Shown here: positions 63,068 through 64,000 of the stretch, one piece after another | Position numbering within the stretch: position 1 is the stretch's first letter | Layout: every line of letters starts with the position of its first letter | From: Natrinema sp. SYSU A 869 | GTDB lineage: Archaea > Halobacteriota > Halobacteria > Halobacteriales > Natrialbaceae | NCBI RefSeq assembly: GCF_019879105.1 | Contig: NZ_CP082248.1 | Location: 248,001-312,000 of the forward strand | Length of the DNA stretch: 64,000 nucleotides | Direction of reading: 5' to 3' | Made by a program: the position numbers and the translations under genes | The notes under the pieces: generated by a model | What the model was told of the DNA's origin: nothing | The model's database searches: none | The model's input: the letters and a program-made list of their open reading frames with translations, nothing else

Positions 63068-64000
63068 CGAGGACAGGAATCCGATGGCCGACGGCGGCGA
63101 TATCAACGCGGCAGAGATCCCGCTTGAGAGCGTCTCCGTCGAGGACGTCACCCGACGCGACCGGATCGCCAAGGACCTTCGCGAGCACTGGGAAACGTTC
63201 CTGCTGGCGTGGTCCGACTGGCGGTTCAAGGCCGGATTCCTGATCCTGCTCGGATTCGTCTTTGCCGGAACGGTCGGCGTCTGGCTCGTCGAACCACCGA
63301 CGTATCAGGACGGAAATAAGTGGGACAGACCGTCCTACTTCGGCGAGAACCCGCTTGGCACTGATCAGTTCGGACAGGACATCGCCGCGCTGTTGATTCA
63401 CGCGACGCCGGACATGCTGTTAATGCTGATGGGCGGGGCGGTGTTCGCTACCGGGATCGGCGCGTTCGTCGGTATCGTCTCGGGCTACAAGGGCGGTCGG
63501 GCCGACGAAATACTGATGACGCTGACTGACACGGCGATGATGATTCCCGGGCTCCCGCTGATCATCATCGTCGGCGCGATCTGGGAGCCAACTAGCCCGA
63601 TCCTCGTCGGTATCCTCGTGTCGATCAACGCGTGGGCCGGGACGGCGCGGTCGCTCAGATCCCAGGTCCTCACGATCCGGGAAGAGGCGTACGTCGAGGC
63701 CTCGCGGATCATGGGCGTCTCGACCGGATCGATCCTGCGCAAGGACATCACGCCGCAGCTCCTCCCGCTCATCCTCGTCAATTTCGTGATGTCGGGGCGG
63801 GGAGTGATCTTCAACTCCGTGGCGCTGTACTTCCTCGGGGTGCTTCCGGTCGAAGGTGTCAACTGGGGCGTGATGCTGGAGAAGGCGTACAACGCTGGCG
63901 CGGTCACGTCGCCACAGTTGTACTACACGGTTCTGTGGCCACTCCTGACGATCGTGCTCCTATCGTGGGGACTCATCATGCTTTCTCAGGGGCTCGACCG
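63054..64000 (+). CDS. ABC transporter permease, DppC/OppC type, cut by window end
   Basis: The frame is open from a GTG at 63054 (overlapping the previous stop by 14 bp); GTG 63045 and ATG 63084 are alternatives. A ~50-residue acidic head, then helix FKAGFLILLGFVFAGTVGVW, the OppC-type FGENPLGTDQFGQDIAALLI, and coupling region LRSQVLTIREEAYVEASRIM with GVSTGSILRKDITPQLLPLI. The end lies beyond 64000. Matching ATPases should follow outside the window. Confidence 0.9.
   Translation, partial: MKPTDEDRNPMADGGDINAAEIPLESVSVEDVTRRDRIAKDLREHWETFLLAWSDWRFKAGFLILLGFVFAGTVGVWLVEPPTYQDGNKWDRPSYFGENPLGTDQFGQDIAALLIHATPDMLLMLMGGAVFATGIGAFVGIVSGYKGGRADEILMTLTDTAMMIPGLPLIIIVGAIWEPTSPILVGILVSINAWAGTARSLRSQVLTIREEAYVEASRIMGVSTGSILRKDITPQLLPLILVNFVMSGRGVIFNSVALYFLGVLPVEGVNWGVMLEKAYNAGAVTSPQLYYTVLWPLLTIVLLSWGLIMLSQGLD

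Overview
The window looks like part of a haloarchaeal megaplasmid or secondary replicon. Proteins are strongly acidic, several exported proteins carry Tat or lipobox signals, promoters have archaeal TATA boxes, and the regulators are haloarchaeal types (HTH-10/Bat-like, ArsR, MarR, IclR). One window holds an Orc1/Cdc6 gene with an origin, a parA/parB-like partition locus with a repeat array, a VapBC toxin-antitoxin pair and a large load of complete, nested and decayed insertion sequences. I cannot name the species.

Layout. 1-3.8 kb: two convergent NMT1-type ABC uptake half-systems sharing one (frameshifted) ATPase. 4.2-6.1 kb: a decayed regulator and an exported CARDB-like protein. 6.1-7.9 kb: Orc1/Cdc6 and an origin with repeated ORB-like boxes facing each other across an AT-rich stretch. 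7.9-11.3 kb: gene and IS debris, a 231-bp MITE, VapBC and a cold-shock protein. 11.3-15.7 kb: a PQQ-propeller lipoprotein, a histidine kinase, a dead regulator and a methyltransferase. 16.1-25.5 kb: a compact stress or detoxification island (ABC-2 exporter, HTH-10 regulator, HiPIP, universal stress protein, SDR, ABM monooxygenase, small membrane proteins). Nearly every unit in it carries the palindrome GAACATGTTC or a close variant 40-41 bp upstream of its start codon. 25.9-29.8 kb: an RNase HI cassette between 15-bp direct repeats, an aminotransferase, a DUF3995 protein and a methyltransferase. 30.0-32.2 kb: the partition locus. 32.2-43.5 kb: small redox and detox modules, each with its own regulator and visible operator, cut by a fresh IS5 insertion at 39.05-39.99 kb. 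44.9-51.3 kb: IclR regulator, iron-type alcohol dehydrogenase, betaine-aldehyde-type dehydrogenase and BCCT transporter, which read together as choline uptake and oxidation to glycine betaine. 51.5-53.2 kb: an IS630 element nested in an IS6 transposase. 54.3-64.0 kb: a fructan locus with exported levansucrase (GH68), a peptide/oligosaccharide-type ABC transporter and an intracellular GH32 fructan hydrolase.

A recurring oddity is the number of otherwise intact genes broken by loss of one base in a homopolymer (positions near 50, 528, 1-nt breaks in the 17.4, 49.97 and 52.6 kb genes). This may be real decay or uncorrected sequencing indels, so those genes are marked as frameshifted, not as certainly dead.
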